A stretch of 64,000 nucleotides of DNA, taken from Natronospira elongata. GTDB taxonomy: Bacteria > Pseudomonadota > Gammaproteobacteria > Natronospirales > Natronospiraceae. Within the stretch, counting starts at the first letter, position 1. Each line of letters starts with the position of its first letter. Location: positions 17,334-81,333 of the forward strand of contig NZ_JAYGII010000013.1 in the NCBI RefSeq assembly GCF_034931365.1. Direction: 5' to 3'. Positions 26,620 to 35,577 of this stretch are shown piece by piece. Position numbers and translations under genes: made by a program. The notes under the pieces were generated by a model, which was not told the origin of the DNA, did not search any database, and saw only the letters and a list, made by a program, of their open reading frames with translations.

Positions 26620-26925
26620 ATGACGATCAGGATGTCTCACAGTCTGATGCGTACTGCCTGGCTGCTGGCCCTGGTCGCCGGTCTGTTGCTTCCCCTGTCT
26701 GAAACCCTTCATGCCCAGGAGCATGTGGGTGAGCCCGGGCATGCCGTTGAGCATTGCCTGAGCTGTCAGTTGCTTTCCCCCAAGTCCGGCCCCTTGCCGG
26801 TGGCCGAGTTCACAGTTGCCATGCCGCAGATGGCGGTGAGTGGACTCAATTCCCCCGTTGAATCCGGCCGTGTCCAGTCCATACCGGACTACGCTATCGC
26901 CGTTCGCGCCCCGCCCGGAATCTGA
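26620..26925 (+). CDS. Small exported protein with HCxxC motif (DUF2946-like)
   Basis: A 101-residue secreted or membrane-tethered protein. The signal peptide is MRTAWLLALVAGLLLPLSETLHA, followed by EHVGEPGHAVEHCLSCQLLSP, a His/Cys-rich motif that could bind metal. The rest is Pro-rich without a clear fold. The layout resembles DUF2946 proteins, but I cannot confirm membership. It is between the MerC-like gene and a His-rich outer-membrane barrel, so a role in zinc handling in the envelope is plausible. GAGGG stands 9 bases before the ATG. Confidence 0.65.
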   Translation: MTIRMSHSLMRTAWLLALVAGLLLPLSETLHAQEHVGEPGHAVEHCLSCQLLSPKSGPLPVAEFTVAMPQMAVSGLNSPVESGRVQSIPDYAIAVRAPPGI

Positions 26926-27055
26926 ACCGGCGATGCGGTCGTTCAGGGTCTCTGTCGACTGCCTATCGATCCCCGAAATTTATACCCGGAACCATCGGCA
27001 TGTCCCCGTGCCGGTGAGTTCCCGTGAAGTCATCCCTTATTCAGGAGTACAAGCA

Positions 27056-28600
27056 ATGAAGCTTAGCCAGACAATTGTTGGCCTGATGCTGATCTCCGGC
27101 CTTTCCGTCTCACCGCTGTTTGCCGGCGATGCAACCGAGGCCGACGACAGCGATTTGCGCATGGATCAGGTCCTGGCCCAGGCTGAGACCACCCCCGAAG
27201 CCGAGCAGCAACGCCAGGCCGGTCCCGCCCGTGATCCCCTGGACCCCCAGCCGGCCCGTATGCGGGCCATGCAAGTGGGTGGTGGTGATCAGGAGGTCAC
27301 TTCCGGCACTGCCTTCAACCCGGCCATTTCCGTCATTCTGGACGGGGTCTACTACAACGAATTCAGCGGTCATGTTGAAGATGCCCCCGGTTTCGACTTT
27401 GGCCATGACCATGGCCATGGCGGCCATGGCCATGGCCTGGAGTCGGGTTTCCAGATCCGCGAAGCGGAGCTGTCCTTTTCCGGCACAGTGGACCCTTACT
27501 TCGACATGTTCGTGATGGCAGCCCTGTTCGAAAACGGGGTGGAGCTGGAAGAGGCCTATGTCACCACACGCTCCCTGCCGGCCGGGCTGCAGATCAAGGC
27601 CGGTCGCTTCCTGAGTGATGTGGGTTACATCAACAAGCAGCATATCCATGACTGGCAGTTCGTCGATGCCCCCTGGGTTATAGACAACCTGTTTGGTGAG
27701 GAAGGCTTGCGCGAAAACGGTATCCAGCTCACCTGGATGCCGGCCACTCGCAGCTACACCCGTTTTGGTCTGGAATTGCTCCACGGCGAGAGTGAAGGTG
27801 TGGCCAACTATGTGGGTGATGGCCGCCATGAAATGGTGACTGTCCTGCCAAGGCACGTCGTGGATCCCAATGTGGGCCCCGATGATCCGGGGGCTGAAGA
27901 GCCGGTTCGCAACCGCTGGCGTGATGACAAGGGGCTGCACCAGACTTCCTCTCCGCGTCTGATCACCGCCTTCGCCAAGTGGGCACCCAATCTTGGCTAT
28001 GACCATGCCTTGCAACTCGGGGTATTCGGCGGTGTGAGCGACGCCCACCAGATGGAAGAGACCCATTCCAGCGGTCGCTTGGAGACCTGGGACGGGGACG
28101 CGAAGTTCTATGGTTTTGACCTCGTCTACAAGTACGACGGTGGCGGCATCCATGGTCATCGGAGCTTTCAGTTCCAGACCGAGTACATTCGTCGTGAGAT
28201 GAATCTGCATTACCAGAGCCGACAGTTCACTGATTTCGGTACCCTTGAGCCCACCACCCGCAACCCCGATGGCGACGTGGTCGATCAGGAATGGGTTCAG
28301 GACGGTATATATGCCCAGGCGGTCTACGGCTTCGCGCCGCGTTGGAACATGGGCCTGCGGGTCGATGCCCTGGGTCTGACCAATGATGCCTATGAAGATC
28401 AGCCCGACGGTCGTGGCCTGCCGGTGAGTCTGGGTTCCTCCAAGCGTTTTGCCCTGCAGACGACTTACGCGCCCACGGAGTTTTCCCGCATCAGAGCGCA
28501 GCTCAACTATAACGACTTCGCCCACCACGATGATGAGGCCTGGGAGTTCATGCTGCAGTACAACATCAGTCTGGGTGTGCATGGTGCCCACGCATTCTGA
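27056..28600 (+). CDS. Outer-membrane beta-barrel protein with His-rich loop, probable zinc porin
   Basis: A 514-residue outer-membrane protein. It has a signal peptide (ending SPLFA-GD), an acidic N-terminal segment, alternating amphipathic strands and a terminal Phe (GVHGAHAF), the usual assembly signal for BAM. Residues ~115-130 carry HDHGHGGHGHG, a metal-binding stretch expected in an exposed loop or at the periplasmic face. It is not a TonB receptor: no plug domain or TonB box is seen. Its place between the MerC-like genes and znuA suggests passive zinc entry. CAGGAG precedes ATG 27056. Confidence 0.8.
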   Translation: MKLSQTIVGLMLISGLSVSPLFAGDATEADDSDLRMDQVLAQAETTPEAEQQRQAGPARDPLDPQPARMRAMQVGGGDQEVTSGTAFNPAISVILDGVYYNEFSGHVEDAPGFDFGHDHGHGGHGHGLESGFQIREAELSFSGTVDPYFDMFVMAALFENGVELEEAYVTTRSLPAGLQIKAGRFLSDVGYINKQHIHDWQFVDAPWVIDNLFGEEGLRENGIQLTWMPATRSYTRFGLELLHGESEGVANYVGDGRHEMVTVLPRHVVDPNVGPDDPGAEEPVRNRWRDDKGLHQTSSPRLITAFAKWAPNLGYDHALQLGVFGGVSDAHQMEETHSSGRLETWDGDAKFYGFDLVYKYDGGGIHGHRSFQFQTEYIRREMNLHYQSRQFTDFGTLEPTTRNPDGDVVDQEWVQDGIYAQAVYGFAPRWNMGLRVDALGLTNDAYEDQPDGRGLPVSLGSSKRFALQTTYAPTEFSRIRAQLNYNDFAHHDDEAWEFMLQYNISLGVHGAHAF

Positions 28601-28700
28601 TGCCTGTTGAGGAAAACAAGCCGGGTTTGTCTACCCGATGGATTGAGAAAGAATCAGACTCCCGCTGGTTCCAGGATCGGCGGTGGTAGAGGAGAGAGTC

Positions 28701-29588
28701 ATGAAACGAGTGATTATCGGAATGCTGTTGATGCTGGCGGCCGTGGCTGCCAGTGCCGAAGTCCGGGTAGCGGCCACCGTGCCCAACATGGGCATGCTGG
28801 CGCGGGTGATCGGCGGTGATGCCGTTGATGTGACGGTGATGGCGCCGGCCGATCGGGATGCCCATTACCTGGAGGCCCGCCCCTCGATGATGGCGGCACT
28901 GCGCCGTGCCGATGTGGTGGTGGCCGTGGGTGCCGAGCTGGAAGTAGGCTGGCTGCCGGCCGCCCTCCAGGGTGCCAACAATCCCCGAGTGCAGGTGGGG
29001 CGAACCGGCTACTTCGAGGGCGCTGCCCACATCGAGCTGATCGAGGCTGGTGCAGCTGCGGACCGTGCGGGTGGTGATGTGCACCCGGCCGGCAACCCGC
29101 ATTTTTACATGGACCCCCAGCGCATGGCCGAGGTCGGCTTTGCCCTGGCCGAGCGTCTGGGCCGCCTGGATTCGGACAATGCCGAGCGTTTTCTGGAGAA
29201 TGCGGAACGATTTGCCGCCATGGCGGACGAAAGGGTCGCGGCCTGGTTGGAGCGTGCCGAGGATGTGCCGGGTGCCGTGCTGTATCATAAGGACGCCAAT
29301 TATTTGATGCGTCTGATTGATGCCCCCATCCTGGGTTATCTGGAACCCCTGCCGGGGATTCCGCCCACGGCCCGTCATCTGCGAGGCCTGGTTCGGGATC
29401 TGGATGGCCGGGACGGGATTACCCTGTATACGGATTTCCAGCCCTCACGCGGCGCGGATTTTCTGGAGCGTGAACTGGGTTGGCCCAGTCGCCAGTTGCC
29501 CAACCAGGTGAGCACGACTGCGGATGACGCCGAGGAGTATTTCGAGATGATTGATCGCTGGGTTGAGGCCCTGGCCAGTGTCCGCTGA
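28701..29588 (+). CDS. znuA: Zinc ABC transporter periplasmic binding protein ZnuA-like
   Basis: A 295-residue cluster A-I metal-binding protein. It has a signal peptide (ending ASA-EVR) and the usual ligand sites: His in RDAHYLEARPS (~55), His in NPHFYMDP (~135), His in LYHKDANY (~195) and Asp in LYTDFQPS (~245). The charged His-rich loop of E. coli ZnuA is absent, so this is the loop-less type. It feeds zinc (or possibly manganese) to the adjoining ABC transporter. GGAGAGAG precedes the ATG; znuC begins 11 bases before its stop. Confidence 0.85.
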   Translation: MKRVIIGMLLMLAAVAASAEVRVAATVPNMGMLARVIGGDAVDVTVMAPADRDAHYLEARPSMMAALRRADVVVAVGAELEVGWLPAALQGANNPRVQVGRTGYFEGAAHIELIEAGAAADRAGGDVHPAGNPHFYMDPQRMAEVGFALAERLGRLDSDNAERFLENAERFAAMADERVAAWLERAEDVPGAVLYHKDANYLMRLIDAPILGYLEPLPGIPPTARHLRGLVRDLDGRDGITLYTDFQPSRGADFLERELGWPSRQLPNQVSTTADDAEEYFEMIDRWVEALASVR

Positions 29589-30180
29589 TACCGCCACAAC
29601 TGCGCTGCTGGCCGTCAAGGAGGTGGTAGCGGGATACGCGGGGCCCGTCGTGGGCCCCGTGTCTTTTGACGTCTATCCCGGCGAGGTGCTTGGCCTGCGG
29701 GGGCCCAATGGCTGTGGCAAGTCCACCCTGCTCAAGGCCATCACCGGGGAAGCCAAACGGTTTGCCGGTAAGATCGTCCGCTGCAATGGCCTGACCGTGA
29801 CCCACCATCAACAACGCCCGGAATTGCCACCGGAATTGCCCTTGCTGGGGCGGGAGTTGTTGCGGGTGATGGGGGCGGATCGCGGCGATGCCCCGGGCAT
29901 CATCAAGCCGCTCCTGTATCGACCCATCAATCGCATGAGCGGCGGGCAGTTCCAGTTGTTGGAGGCATGGGCCTGTCTGGGTGGTGACGCGGAGCTGGTG
30001 CTGCTGGACGAGCCCACCAACAACCTGGACGGTGAGGCGATCGAAGCCCTTGCCCATATTCTGCGCACGGCTCGACCGCCGCGCGCCGTCCTGCTGGTCA
30101 GTCATGAGCGGGCCTTCCTGGAAGAAAACTGCACCCGTATCGTTGAGATTGGCCGACCCGGGGAGGGACAGGGTTCGTGA
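29578..30180 (+). CDS. znuC: Zinc ABC transporter ATPase ZnuC-like
   Basis: A 200-residue ATPase, a short member of its family. Walker A is GPNGCGKST, the signature is MSGGQ, Walker B is ELVLLDEPTNNLD and the H-loop His is in LVSHERAF. The best start is GTG 29578, overlapping znuA by 11 bases; the frame stays open to an ATG at 29551 inside znuA. The C-terminal domain of E. coli ZnuC (~50 residues) is missing. The stop overlaps the znuB start (GTGA). Confidence 0.85.
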   Translation: MSADTATTALLAVKEVVAGYAGPVVGPVSFDVYPGEVLGLRGPNGCGKSTLLKAITGEAKRFAGKIVRCNGLTVTHHQQRPELPPELPLLGRELLRVMGADRGDAPGIIKPLLYRPINRMSGGQFQLLEAWACLGGDAELVLLDEPTNNLDGEAIEALAHILRTARPPRAVLLVSHERAFLEENCTRIVEIGRPGEGQGS

Positions 30181-30992
30181 GTGACTTTATTCTTTTTGAC
30201 CCTCTTTTTCGTCAACCTTTCGTCATTGGCCTGCTGCTGAGCATTGCCCTGTCACTGCTGGGCGCCTACCTCCGCATGCGGGAGGAATGGCTGGCGGCCA
30301 TGGGTCTGTCCCATATGGCGGCAGCCGGCGGGGTAGCGGCCTTGCCGCTCGGTATCCCAGCCCTCGCCGGGGCACTGCTGGCAGCCGCCCTGGCGGCGAT
30401 TGCCAAGGGTCTGCTACCCAAGGCCAGCAACAGCCATTACGGACTCATGTTGTTGCTGGGTTGGGCCGGGGCAATGATACTGGCGGCCAACACCCATCAG
30501 GGTGAAGTGGTGGGCGAGGCCTTGTTGCGAGGCCAGCTCTATTTCACCAGCACGCCGCATCTCATCGGCTCCCTGGCCCTGGTGGCGGTGCTCCTGTTTG
30601 CCTTGAGCTGGCTGTCGCCACGGCTGCTGGCCGAGCGTTTCTTCCCGGACCATTTTTCCGCCAATCGCATTCCGGCCTGGCCCCATCGGCTCCTGTTCGG
30701 GGCCTTGGTGGTGGTGGCTGCCGTCCTGGGCACCCTGGCCATGGGCGCCATGAGCGCCTTTGCCATGTTCTTTGTTCCAGCCTGGGTCGCTTTCGTGCTG
30801 GTCCGGGGCTGGCGCTGGGCCCTGGCCTTGACCGTGGCACTGGGCGTGGGCTGCTATCTGCTCGCCTTCGTGCTGTCCATGTTGCTGGATCAGCCCTTCG
30901 GGCCTACCCTGACCCTCTGTCTGGCCGCCCTGGCCCTGCTCCGGCTGTTCGCCCACCGGGCCGCCCGGGTGGCCGGCGCGCCTGGTGAATAG
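30177..30992 (+). CDS. znuB: Zinc ABC transporter permease ZnuB-like
   Basis: A 271-residue integral inner-membrane protein of the ABC-3 family with eight or so helices, starting with FVIGLLLSIALSLLGAYLRMREEWLAAMGLSHMAAAGG and containing the coupling-region motif near GLSHMAAAGGVAALPLGIP. GTG at 30177 overlaps the znuC stop by four bases. It completes the znuACB set and ends the zinc island. Confidence 0.85.
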   Translation: MSDFILFDPLFRQPFVIGLLLSIALSLLGAYLRMREEWLAAMGLSHMAAAGGVAALPLGIPALAGALLAAALAAIAKGLLPKASNSHYGLMLLLGWAGAMILAANTHQGEVVGEALLRGQLYFTSTPHLIGSLALVAVLLFALSWLSPRLLAERFFPDHFSANRIPAWPHRLLFGALVVVAAVLGTLAMGAMSAFAMFFVPAWVAFVLVRGWRWALALTVALGVGCYLLAFVLSMLLDQPFGPTLTLCLAALALLRLFAHRAARVAGAPGE

Positions 30993-31031
30993 GCGTTATC
31001 ATGGGTGGCTGATCCCCTGTAGCCCAAGACC

Positions 31032-32060
31032 ATGAAACTGCGACCCGAACAGCTAGGCCAACACCTGAACAAGCAGCTCGCGCCGGTCTATCTCATTGCC
31101 GGTGATGAGCCCTTGCTGGTTGATGAAGCTGCTGACAGCGTGCGACGCAAGGCCCGCGAGGCCGGTGTGGAGGAACGCACGAGCTTCATGGCCGAAAAGG
31201 ATTTTGACTGGCAGGCCCTCAGTGATTCCGCCGCCAGCCTCTCCCTGTTCGCCCAGCAACGCCTGGTGGAACTCCGCCTGCCGTCGGCCAAGCCCGGCCG
31301 GGAAGGCAGCAAGGCCCTGACTGACTGGGCCGAGCGTCCGCCCGAGGACCATACCCTGATCGTGATCAGCGGCAAGCTGGATCGCAGCCAGCGCAATGCC
31401 AAATGGGTCAAGGCGCTGGAGTCCGCCGGCGTGATGGTGGAAGTCTGGCCGGTGCCCCGTCATCAGCTGCCCCAGTGGGTGCAGCAGCGGATGATTGCGG
31501 CTGGCCTCCAGGTGTCCCGGGATGCGGCCCGTTTCATTGCTGAAAGGGTGGAGGGCAATCTCCTCGCCGCCGCACAGGAAATCGAGAAGTTGCGCCTGTT
31601 GCTTGGCGAGGGCGTGGTGGACGACGAGACCGTGCGTGGCGCGGTGGTGGATAGCGCTCGCTACGATCCCTTCCAGCTTGCCGATGCCGCGCTTGCCGGG
31701 CAGACGGCGCGGGCGGTCAAGATCCTTGAGGGGCTGCATGGTGAAGGCGTGGAACCGCCACTGCTGGTCTGGGTCCTGGCCCGCGAGATCCGCGCCATGG
31801 CCGACATGGCCTCGGGCCTGGCCCGGGGCCGGCGCCTGGACGATGTCACCCGTCGTGTCTGGGCCAGTCGCCGTGGGCTGGTGGAGAAGGCGCTCAAGCG
31901 TCACAACGAGACCCGCTGGCTGGCCCTGCTGGCCGAAGCCGGGGAATTGGACGCCATGGCCAAGGGTGCTCGCTGCGGCAATCCCTGGGACGCCCTGCAG
32001 CGCCTGGTCATGGCCATCAGCTCCGTGGAAGCCGGTCGCCGCCTGGGGCTGGTAGCCTGA
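31032..32060 (+). CDS. holA: DNA polymerase III subunit delta
   Basis: A 342-residue clamp-loader subunit that opens the beta sliding clamp. The start MKLRPEQLGQHLNKQLAPVYLIAGDEPLLVDEA is characteristic; domain I spans to ~140, domain II to ~210, and the C-terminal collar domain follows with the conserved ILxGLHGEGVEPPLLVWVLAREIR. It is normally next to lptE; here it follows the zinc genes by 39 bases and is convergent with purK. Confidence 0.95.
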   Translation: MKLRPEQLGQHLNKQLAPVYLIAGDEPLLVDEAADSVRRKAREAGVEERTSFMAEKDFDWQALSDSAASLSLFAQQRLVELRLPSAKPGREGSKALTDWAERPPEDHTLIVISGKLDRSQRNAKWVKALESAGVMVEVWPVPRHQLPQWVQQRMIAAGLQVSRDAARFIAERVEGNLLAAAQEIEKLRLLLGEGVVDDETVRGAVVDSARYDPFQLADAALAGQTARAVKILEGLHGEGVEPPLLVWVLAREIRAMADMASGLARGRRLDDVTRRVWASRRGLVEKALKRHNETRWLALLAEAGELDAMAKGARCGNPWDALQRLVMAISSVEAGRRLGLVA

Positions 32061-32108
32061 CCGCGCCCTCTGTGTGCACAAGTCCCGCGCTGACCCGGGT
32101 GTACCGGG

Positions 32109-33206
32109 CTATGCCTGTTCGGCCGCCTTCACCAGGGGCAGGAGTTCGTCGATGACGGCGTCCAGGCTGGCGCGGTCGTCGCGGACGACGGTGATGTGGC
32201 CGAGCTTGCGGCGGGGGCGGGGCGCCTTGCCGTAATCGTGGTAGTGAGCGTCCTCGTGGCGGATCACCCCTTCCAGGGCCGGCATGCGCCCAAGGCAGTT
32301 GATCATCGCCGAGACGCCCCGGGGGCGGGTGGAGCCCAGGGGCAGGTCGAGGATGCCACGCAGGTGGTTCTCGAACTGGCTGGTGGCGGCGCCCTCGATG
32401 GTCCAGTGCCCTGAATTGTGCACCCGCGGGGCCATTTCATTGGCAATCAGGCGGCCGGCCTTCTCGAAATATTCCACCGTCAGGATGCCCGCATAGTCAT
32501 GGGCCTCCATCAGCGCCGCGAGCTGCTTCTCCGCCGTGGCCTGCAGCGCCGGGTCGGCGGCAGGCGCAATGGACAGGCGCAGGATGCCGTCCTCGTGGCG
32601 GTTCTCGCTCAGGGGGTAGAAGCGGGTATCGCCGGAGCGGTTGCGCACACCGATCAGGGAGACTTCGCGTTCGAAGTCGACAAAGCCTTCCAGGATCAGG
32701 GGCGCGCCGGAGAGGCCCTCCCAGGCCTTGGCAATCTCCGCCTCGCTTCGGATCAATTGCTGGCCACGGCCGTCATAGCCCATCCGTCGACGCTTGAGCA
32801 TGGCCGGCAAGCCGAGTGCTTTAACCGCCGACTCCAGTTCCGCCAGGCTGTCCACCGAGCGATAGGGGGCGGTTTCAATCCCGTGGCGGGCGAAGCATTC
32901 CTTTTCCCGCAGCCGATCCTGGGCCGCCCCGAGGATGGCCGGGCCGGGGTGGACGGGGATACCGGACGCCGCGGCTTCCAGGGCCTCAACGGGGACGTTT
33001 TCCACGTCGTAGGTGAGCAGTTCCACCTGTCCGGCCAGCCGGCGGATGTCCTCGGCCTGCATGAAATCACCGAGCACAATGTCGCCCACCTGGGCGCCGG
33101 GGCTGTCCTCGCTCTTGTCGAGAAAAGTGAAGCGCAGGCCAAGGGGATAGCCGGCCAGGGCCATCATGCGGCCGAGTTGGCCGGCGCCGATGATTCCAAT
33201 GCTCAT
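32109..33206 (-). CDS. purK: 5-(carboxyamino)imidazole ribonucleotide synthase
   Basis: ATP-grasp enzyme of 365 residues that makes N5-CAIR from AIR, bicarbonate and ATP in purine synthesis. It has the N-terminal GIIGAGQLGRMMALAG, the ATP-grasp lid PAMLKRRRMGYDGRGQQLI and the Mg-binding NEMAPRVHNSGHWTIEGAATSQFENHLR. It is the second gene of purEK, starting 22 bases after purE. Confidence 0.96.
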   Translation of the reverse strand: MSIGIIGAGQLGRMMALAGYPLGLRFTFLDKSEDSPGAQVGDIVLGDFMQAEDIRRLAGQVELLTYDVENVPVEALEAAASGIPVHPGPAILGAAQDRLREKECFARHGIETAPYRSVDSLAELESAVKALGLPAMLKRRRMGYDGRGQQLIRSEAEIAKAWEGLSGAPLILEGFVDFEREVSLIGVRNRSGDTRFYPLSENRHEDGILRLSIAPAADPALQATAEKQLAALMEAHDYAGILTVEYFEKAGRLIANEMAPRVHNSGHWTIEGAATSQFENHLRGILDLPLGSTRPRGVSAMINCLGRMPALEGVIRHEDAHYHDYGKAPRPRRKLGHITVVRDDRASLDAVIDELLPLVKAAEQA

Positions 33207-33228
33207 GATTGCCGTGGTCTCCGGGCTG

Positions 33229-33732
33229 TCATTCCGGTCGCGGATCGGGATTGCTCAGAACGCGTTGGGTCTGGGCGGCGCGGAAATCGTCCAGGGCCTC
33301 GCGAACTTCATCGTAGTGGTTGGCCAGCATGGCCGCCGCGAGCAGGGCGGCGTTGGTGGCGCCCGCTTTGCCGATGGCCAGGGTGCCCACCGGCACGCCG
33401 GCCGGCATCTGGGCTATGGAAAGCAGGGAGTCCATGCCATTGAGTGCCTTGGACTGCACCGGCACGCCCAGCACCGGCAGAGGCGTCTTGGCGGCGGCCA
33501 TGCCCGGCAGGTGGGCGGCGCCGCCAGCCCCGGCAATCAGGACTTCCAGGCCGCGATCCCGGGCCTCGGCGCAGTATTCGAACAGCAGATCCGGAGTGCG
33601 GTGGGCGGAGACCACCCGGGTTTCGCAGGGCACGCCCAGCTTCTCCAGGGTTTCCACCGCATGCCGCATGGTTTCCCAGTCCGACTGGGAGCCCATGATG
33701 ATCCCGACCAATGCCTGCTTCCCTGTTTCCAT
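33229..33732 (-). CDS. purE: 5-(carboxyamino)imidazole ribonucleotide mutase
   Basis: A 167-residue class I PurE that converts N5-CAIR to CAIR. The active-site stretch GIIMGSQSDWETMRHA and the VVSAHRTPD and GAGGAAHLPGMAAAKTPLPVLGVPV segments are intact. It leads the purE-purK operon. A -10-like TACAAT (minus strand, 33812-33807) lies about 70 bases upstream. Confidence 0.97.
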   Translation of the reverse strand: METGKQALVGIIMGSQSDWETMRHAVETLEKLGVPCETRVVSAHRTPDLLFEYCAEARDRGLEVLIAGAGGAAHLPGMAAAKTPLPVLGVPVQSKALNGMDSLLSIAQMPAGVPVGTLAIGKAGATNAALLAAAMLANHYDEVREALDDFRAAQTQRVLSNPDPRPE

Positions 33733-33806
33733 GACATCACCACGAAAGGCCCGACGGGCAGCGGCGCCCGCAAAGGGGGCCGGCCGGGCCGGGCTAAAAA
33801 CGGTCT

Positions 33807-33812
33807 ATTGTA
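33807..33812 (-). promoter_or_regulatory. Possible -10 element of purEK
   Basis: TACAAT on the minus strand would place transcription near 33800. I see no good -35 and no PurR site, so the call rests on one hexamer. Confidence 0.25.
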
Positions 33813-33845
33813 CGCAAATCCGGTAAACAGGGCGAGTAATGCGGC

Positions 33846-34349
33846 TTAAGCGAGTCGATCACGCAGCAGCCGGAACAGGGTGCGAGCCGACGCCGGCGGC
33901 TGTCCGTGGATCTCCTCCTGGCGGGCATGGTGGGCCAGACGACTGGCTTCGGCGAAGTCGTCCGCCTCAAGCAGCCCTTTCAGTTCGGCCTCCACCTCGG
34001 TCTCGCCCTCCATCAGCCCGTCCCGCAGGCGTTCCAGGCGATGAAAGGCGCGTGCGGCCGTTCGCTGATCCGCCTCACGCTGGCGCAGCGCCGCTTCGAT
34101 GGACGCCGGATCCAGCTTGCGCATGAGTGTACCGATACGCTGACGTTCACGGCGCAGTCCACCGCCACGTCGCATGTGGCGGATGCGGCGGATGGCGGCA
34201 AGCAGCTCATCCGGCAGGCCCAGCTCGTCGAGGGTGCTGTCCGGAAGTTCGGCCAGGCGGATCCCCAGGGTCTGTCGCTCCTCGGCCTCGCGCTTGCGGT
34301 GAGAGCGGGACGGGCGGTCGCCACCGCCCGTCCCCCGGGGGTCAGTCAT
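33846..34349 (-). CDS. darP: Ribosome-assembly factor DarP (YjgA, DUF615)
   Basis: A 167-residue basic protein that associates with the immature 50S subunit. It begins with a polar N-tail, then SRSHRKREAEERQTLGIRLAEL, and continues as a helical bundle with RRIRHMRRGGGLRRERQRIGTLMRKLDP, all conserved in the family. Start ATG 34349 overlaps the 3' end of the asparaginase gene by 8 bases, so it is translated from that transcript. No frameshift or truncation. Confidence 0.93.
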   Translation of the reverse strand: MTDPRGTGGGDRPSRSHRKREAEERQTLGIRLAELPDSTLDELGLPDELLAAIRRIRHMRRGGGLRRERQRIGTLMRKLDPASIEAALRQREADQRTAARAFHRLERLRDGLMEGETEVEAELKGLLEADDFAEASRLAHHARQEEIHGQPPASARTLFRLLRDRLA

Positions 34350-35391
34350 CGTCGGCAAAGATGGCAGTGTGGACGCGGCCCTCATTGTCCACGCTGCCCC
34401 GGTACATGCCACTGGTGTTGAAGGGCATGGTGATGTTGCCCTTGGCGTCAATGGCAATCACGCCGGCGTTGCCGCCCATCTCCACCAGCTTGCTGTTGAC
34501 CACATGATCGGCGGCTTCTTCCACGCTCTTGTCCCGGTAGGCCATCAGCGAGGAAATGTCATGCAGGGTGACGGCACGCATGATGTATTCGCCATGGCCG
34601 GTGGCGGAGAAGGCGCCGGTCTCGTTGTTGGCATAGGTGCCGGAGCCGATGATGGGCACGTCACCGATGCGGCCGAAGCGCTTGTTGGTCATGCCGCCGG
34701 TCGAAGTCCCGGCTGCCACATTGCCCTGCCGATCCAGGGCGACCGCACCCACGGTCCCGAGGTTGAACTCGACATTCTCGCGCTGACTGCGGAATTCCTC
34801 ACCCTGTTCGGCTTCCCGTTCCTGGGCCCGATGGAGTGCCTCGCGACGGTGTTCGGTCTCGAACCACTCAGGGTCCTCGGTGGCCAGGCCGAATTCCTGG
34901 CCGTAGGTTTCCGCGCCTTCGCCGGAAAAGAACACATGGGGGGACTCATCCATGATCACCCGTGCCAGGTCGATGGGGTTGCGGATGGTGCGTACGCCGG
35001 TGAGGGCGCCGGCATTGCGGGTGCGACCGTCCATGATGGCAGCATCCATTTCGATGCGCTCGTCACTGGTGAAGACCGAGCCACGACCGGCATTGAACAG
35101 GGGGCTGTCTTCCAGTACCCGGATGGCCGCCTGGACTGCATCCAGGCTGTCGCCGCCGTTGTCCAGAATGGTGTAGCCGGCTTCCAGGGCCGCCTCCAGG
35201 GCGGCGTGGTATTCCGCTTCCTGTTCCTCGCTCATGGCGTCGCGGTCCATGGTGCCGGCGCCGCCGTGAACGGCGAGCCCGATGGGGCGTTCGGCATCCG
35301 CTGCCGGTGCGGCATTGCCGCTCTCTTCCGCTTCGCAGGCAGCCAGGCCCGCGGCAAGGACCACGGCAATGCTTGCTATCAGTTTGCGCAT
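34342..35391 (-). CDS. Isoaspartyl peptidase/L-asparaginase (Ntn hydrolase), lipoprotein
   Basis: A 349-residue enzyme of the plant-type asparaginase family (IaaA-like). The lipobox is GLAACEAEE, with Cys ~18 lipidated, so it sits in the envelope. It has the substrate loop GGAGT, NAGRGSVFTSDERIEMDA, and the autocleavage site N-L-G-T-VGAVALD, where Thr becomes the N-terminal nucleophile, followed by STGGMTNKRFGRIGDVPIIGSGTYA. Members hydrolyse isoaspartyl dipeptides and asparagine. Export is unusual for E. coli IaaA but occurs elsewhere. ATG 35391 follows AGGAG. Confidence 0.92.
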   Translation of the reverse strand: MRKLIASIAVVLAAGLAACEAEESGNAAPAADAERPIGLAVHGGAGTMDRDAMSEEQEAEYHAALEAALEAGYTILDNGGDSLDAVQAAIRVLEDSPLFNAGRGSVFTSDERIEMDAAIMDGRTRNAGALTGVRTIRNPIDLARVIMDESPHVFFSGEGAETYGQEFGLATEDPEWFETEHRREALHRAQEREAEQGEEFRSQRENVEFNLGTVGAVALDRQGNVAAGTSTGGMTNKRFGRIGDVPIIGSGTYANNETGAFSATGHGEYIMRAVTLHDISSLMAYRDKSVEEAADHVVNSKLVEMGGNAGVIAIDAKGNITMPFNTSGMYRGSVDNEGRVHTAIFADDD

Positions 35392-35577
35392 GGTGAACTC
35401 CTGAATATCTGGTCCGGGGATCCCGTGACAGGCTGTGGCCGTCACGGATGACGGGGGAATCATAGCATTGGGCGGGGATGGGGTGACCAGTCGCTGTTCC
35501 AACCGGGAGGCAATCGGCGTAGCTTATATCAGGCGTTGCTTTTCATTTCATGTCTCTGGCCAAGGGAAGTACCGTCA

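Noticed and set aside
27110..28591. Minus-strand open frame of about 490 codons opposite the outer-membrane barrel
   Set aside because: The plus strand has signal peptide, barrel pattern, terminal Phe and operon context; the minus frame has none of these.
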